NCBI GenBank assembly: GCA_937952095.1 | Contig: CALFYG010000093.1 | Coordinates: 1-18,039 of the forward strand | DNA length: 18,039 nt | From: an uncultured Micrococcales bacterium | Lineage (GTDB): Bacteria; Actinomycetota; Actinomycetes; S36-B12; UBA10799 | Direction: 5' to 3' | In this document: positions 17,479 through 18,039 of the stretch, piece by piece | Numbering within the stretch: the first letter of the stretch is position 1 | Layout: each line of letters begins with the position of its first letter | Notes under the pieces: model-generated | The model's input: only the letters and a program-made list of their open reading frames with translations | Told to the model about the DNA's origin: nothing | Database searches by the model: none | Program-made: the position numbers and the translations under genes

Positions 17479-17932
17479 ACGCCAGGCTCGAGTGGTCACC
17501 GTTTGGTCCTGGGGTGGGGGTCGGGGTCGGCTTGGGGGTCGGCTTGGGCTTGCGGACCTTCGTCAGGATCCGGACGTTCGCCTCGCAGGCCTGCGCCTTC
17601 TTGCTCGCGCGCTTGACCAGCAGTTTCGCCTGGGCCTGCTTCGACAGCTTCAGGGACACTCCACTGTGGCCGGACACCCAGCGGGTCTTCGAGCCGGTGC
17701 GGGCACCGAACTTGAGGTGCTCGCAGGTGCCGTCGAACTGCAGGACGGCGCTGTCCTTGTTGGCCACGCGGGTGGAGACCACGGACTGCGCGGAACTGAG
17801 CCGCGCGATCTTCGCGATCTCGTCGACCGTGGTGAGGTTCGAGTCAGCACTGGCCGGTCCCCCCGCAAGCAGGGCCAGTGCACCGGCGGCCAAGCCCCCG
17901 GCCGTGATGAGTGCAGTGCGAGTGAAGGTCAC
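17012..17932 (-). CDS. secreted LAFTG wall-anchored protein, truncated 3' end
   Basis: A small secreted surface protein. The start is GTG at 17932 with AAGGG six bases upstream; the frame's longer ATG at 17977 lies in the probable promoter. Signal peptide residues 1-29 end in ASA before D30. The mature domain (30-125) has two cysteines (C70, C116) and many lysines and is not recognised. A Lys/Pro/Thr repeat (127-143) acts as wall spacer. L150-A-F-T-G154 is a sorting signal of the LAxTG type used by class E sortases, followed by a hydrophobic stretch PLFVGGGLVLV. At about 17423 the hydrophobic segment breaks off without the usual basic tail or stop, and the open frame runs on antisense to the carboxypeptidase gene to 17012. 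Only 17423-17932 looks genuine. Confidence 0.68.
   Translation of the reverse strand: MTFTRTALITAGGLAAGALALLAGGPASADSNLTTVDEIAKIARLSSAQSVVSTRVANKDSAVLQFDGTCEHLKFGARTGSKTRWVSGHSGVSLKLSKQAQAKLLVKRASKKAQACEANVRILTKVRKPKPTPKPTPTPTPGPNGDHSSLAFTGSGPTVVPLFVGGGLVLVIALEDVGALDLDHADLSRSSVSRPECSGTPGRSLAAAGRDARRPGRRHPAPPVRWLWGRTTRCLPPARTGRPARLLPSPRRAPRRPTGAAGGSPRSAARPRRPAPRSAGPPAEPGGPGEAVRRRSDRRRCPPVPV
17357..17447. repeat. 11-bp direct repeat bounding the foreign sliver
   Basis: CACCGACGAAC occurs at 17357-17367 and again at 17437-17447, with an 80-nt period and unlike sequence between the copies. The pair marks the ends of the piece that resembles an acyl-CoA ligase. Such short repeats fit a target-site duplication, repair at microhomology, or an assembly join. 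Confidence 0.65.
17375..17446 (+). pseudogene. 24-codon sliver of an acyl-CoA ligase-like gene
   Basis: Read in frame from 17375, the plus strand gives VGMIEIKGPNVFKGYYKD, then QPATDE. This closely resembles the block EVGxIxIKGPNVFKGYYKxPxAT of AMP-dependent acyl-CoA synthetases (ANL family), just before the hinge. Nothing before or after it in any frame continues that family. The frame differs from that of the carboxypeptidase tail, and the opposite strand is read as the end of the wall protein. It is a fragment with no possible enzyme activity. The match is from memory of the family and no database search was run. Confidence 0.55.
17508..17554 (-). repeat. low-complexity GGGGTCGGCTT repeats coding the Pro/Thr spacer
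   Basis: Plus-strand units GGGGTCGG and GGGTCGGCTTGG repeat imperfectly. On the minus strand they encode alternating KP, TP and PTP units of the wall protein. Such tracts change length easily by slippage. Confidence 0.6.
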
Positions 17933-17958
17933 ACTTTTCCCTTCGGCGCGTGGTCGCG

Positions 17959-17989
17959 AAAGTACGTGTTCTGTCACCCGGATGGGTGA
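17959..17989 (-). promoter_or_regulatory. candidate promoter and operator of the wall protein gene
   Basis: On the minus strand TACTTT (17964-17959) is a -10 candidate 26 nt before the GTG start. The inverted repeat TCACCC-GGAT-GGGTGA (17974-17989) covers the expected -35 region, which suits a dimeric regulator. Further upstream CTCAAG occurs twice with an 11-bp period (complement of 18011-18030). Activity is inferred only. Confidence 0.35.
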
Positions 17990-18039
17990 ACGAGATCTTC
18001 TGCGGAAACGATCTTGAGCAAAACTTGAGAAAGCCTCGG

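Noticed and set aside
17933..17977. Longer start (ATG at 17977) for the wall protein
   Set aside because: It would add 15 residues with Arg and Glu before the signal peptide and lies in the promoter and inverted repeat. The GTG at 17932 has a good AAGGG site and gives a normal signal peptide.
17475..18017. 180-codon plus-strand frame opposite the wall protein gene
   Set aside because: The reverse strand shows a signal peptide, a Pro/Thr spacer and a LAFTG sorting signal in order; the plus frame has only low-complexity Gly/Val repeats.

Overview
The window is about 18 kb of GC-rich DNA from an actinobacterium (Actinomycetota). The evidence is the very high G+C at third codon positions, an XPB/ERCC3-type helicase with an adjacent partner gene as in mycobacteria, an sdhCDAB succinate dehydrogenase of actinobacterial type, a LAxTG sorting signal and several probable leaderless starts. 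I cannot name a genus. No phage, transposase, CRISPR array, tRNA or rRNA is visible. Most of it is ordinary chromosomal housekeeping DNA.

Layout. (1) 29-4105, minus strand: a DNA-repair pair, a 671-aa helicase-associated protein followed by XPB helicase, then a 107-aa protein of unknown function. (2) 4124-4972, plus strand: a LarE-like PP-loop sulfur transferase, divergent from the helicase pair and separated from it by only 18 nt. (3) 5215-11818, minus strand: a nucleoside uptake and salvage operon in the order BMP-family lipoprotein, two-domain ABC ATPase, permease, permease, cytidine deaminase, adenosine deaminase, with a small membrane protein beyond it. A strong hairpin lies between the lipoprotein and ATPase genes. 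(4) 11819-12152: a 334-nt divergent control region with many short inverted repeats. (5) 12153-15440, plus strand: sdhC-sdhD-sdhA-sdhB, tightly coupled. (6) 15573-15968, minus strand: a small cupin. (7) 16102 onward, plus strand: a secreted D-Ala-D-Ala carboxypeptidase (PBP5-like), convergent with a secreted LAFTG-anchored wall protein on the minus strand.

How the genes work together. The BMP lipoprotein captures nucleosides outside the cell and the ATPase with two permeases imports them. Cdd and Add then deaminate cytidine and adenosine to uridine and inosine. SdhCDAB links the TCA cycle to the quinone pool. The helicase pair is probably for DNA repair.

The oddest place is 17357-17447. Here the carboxypeptidase and the wall-anchored protein run into each other, both without a natural end. 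A 24-codon sliver resembling an acyl-CoA ligase sits between them, bounded by an exact 11-bp direct repeat. It is either a rearrangement scar or an assembly error. Other points of interest are a shared -10 box for two divergent leaderless genes, the hairpin in the transporter operon, and a 12-bp intergenic repeat found on both sides of the sdh operon. I found no convincing wholly new system.
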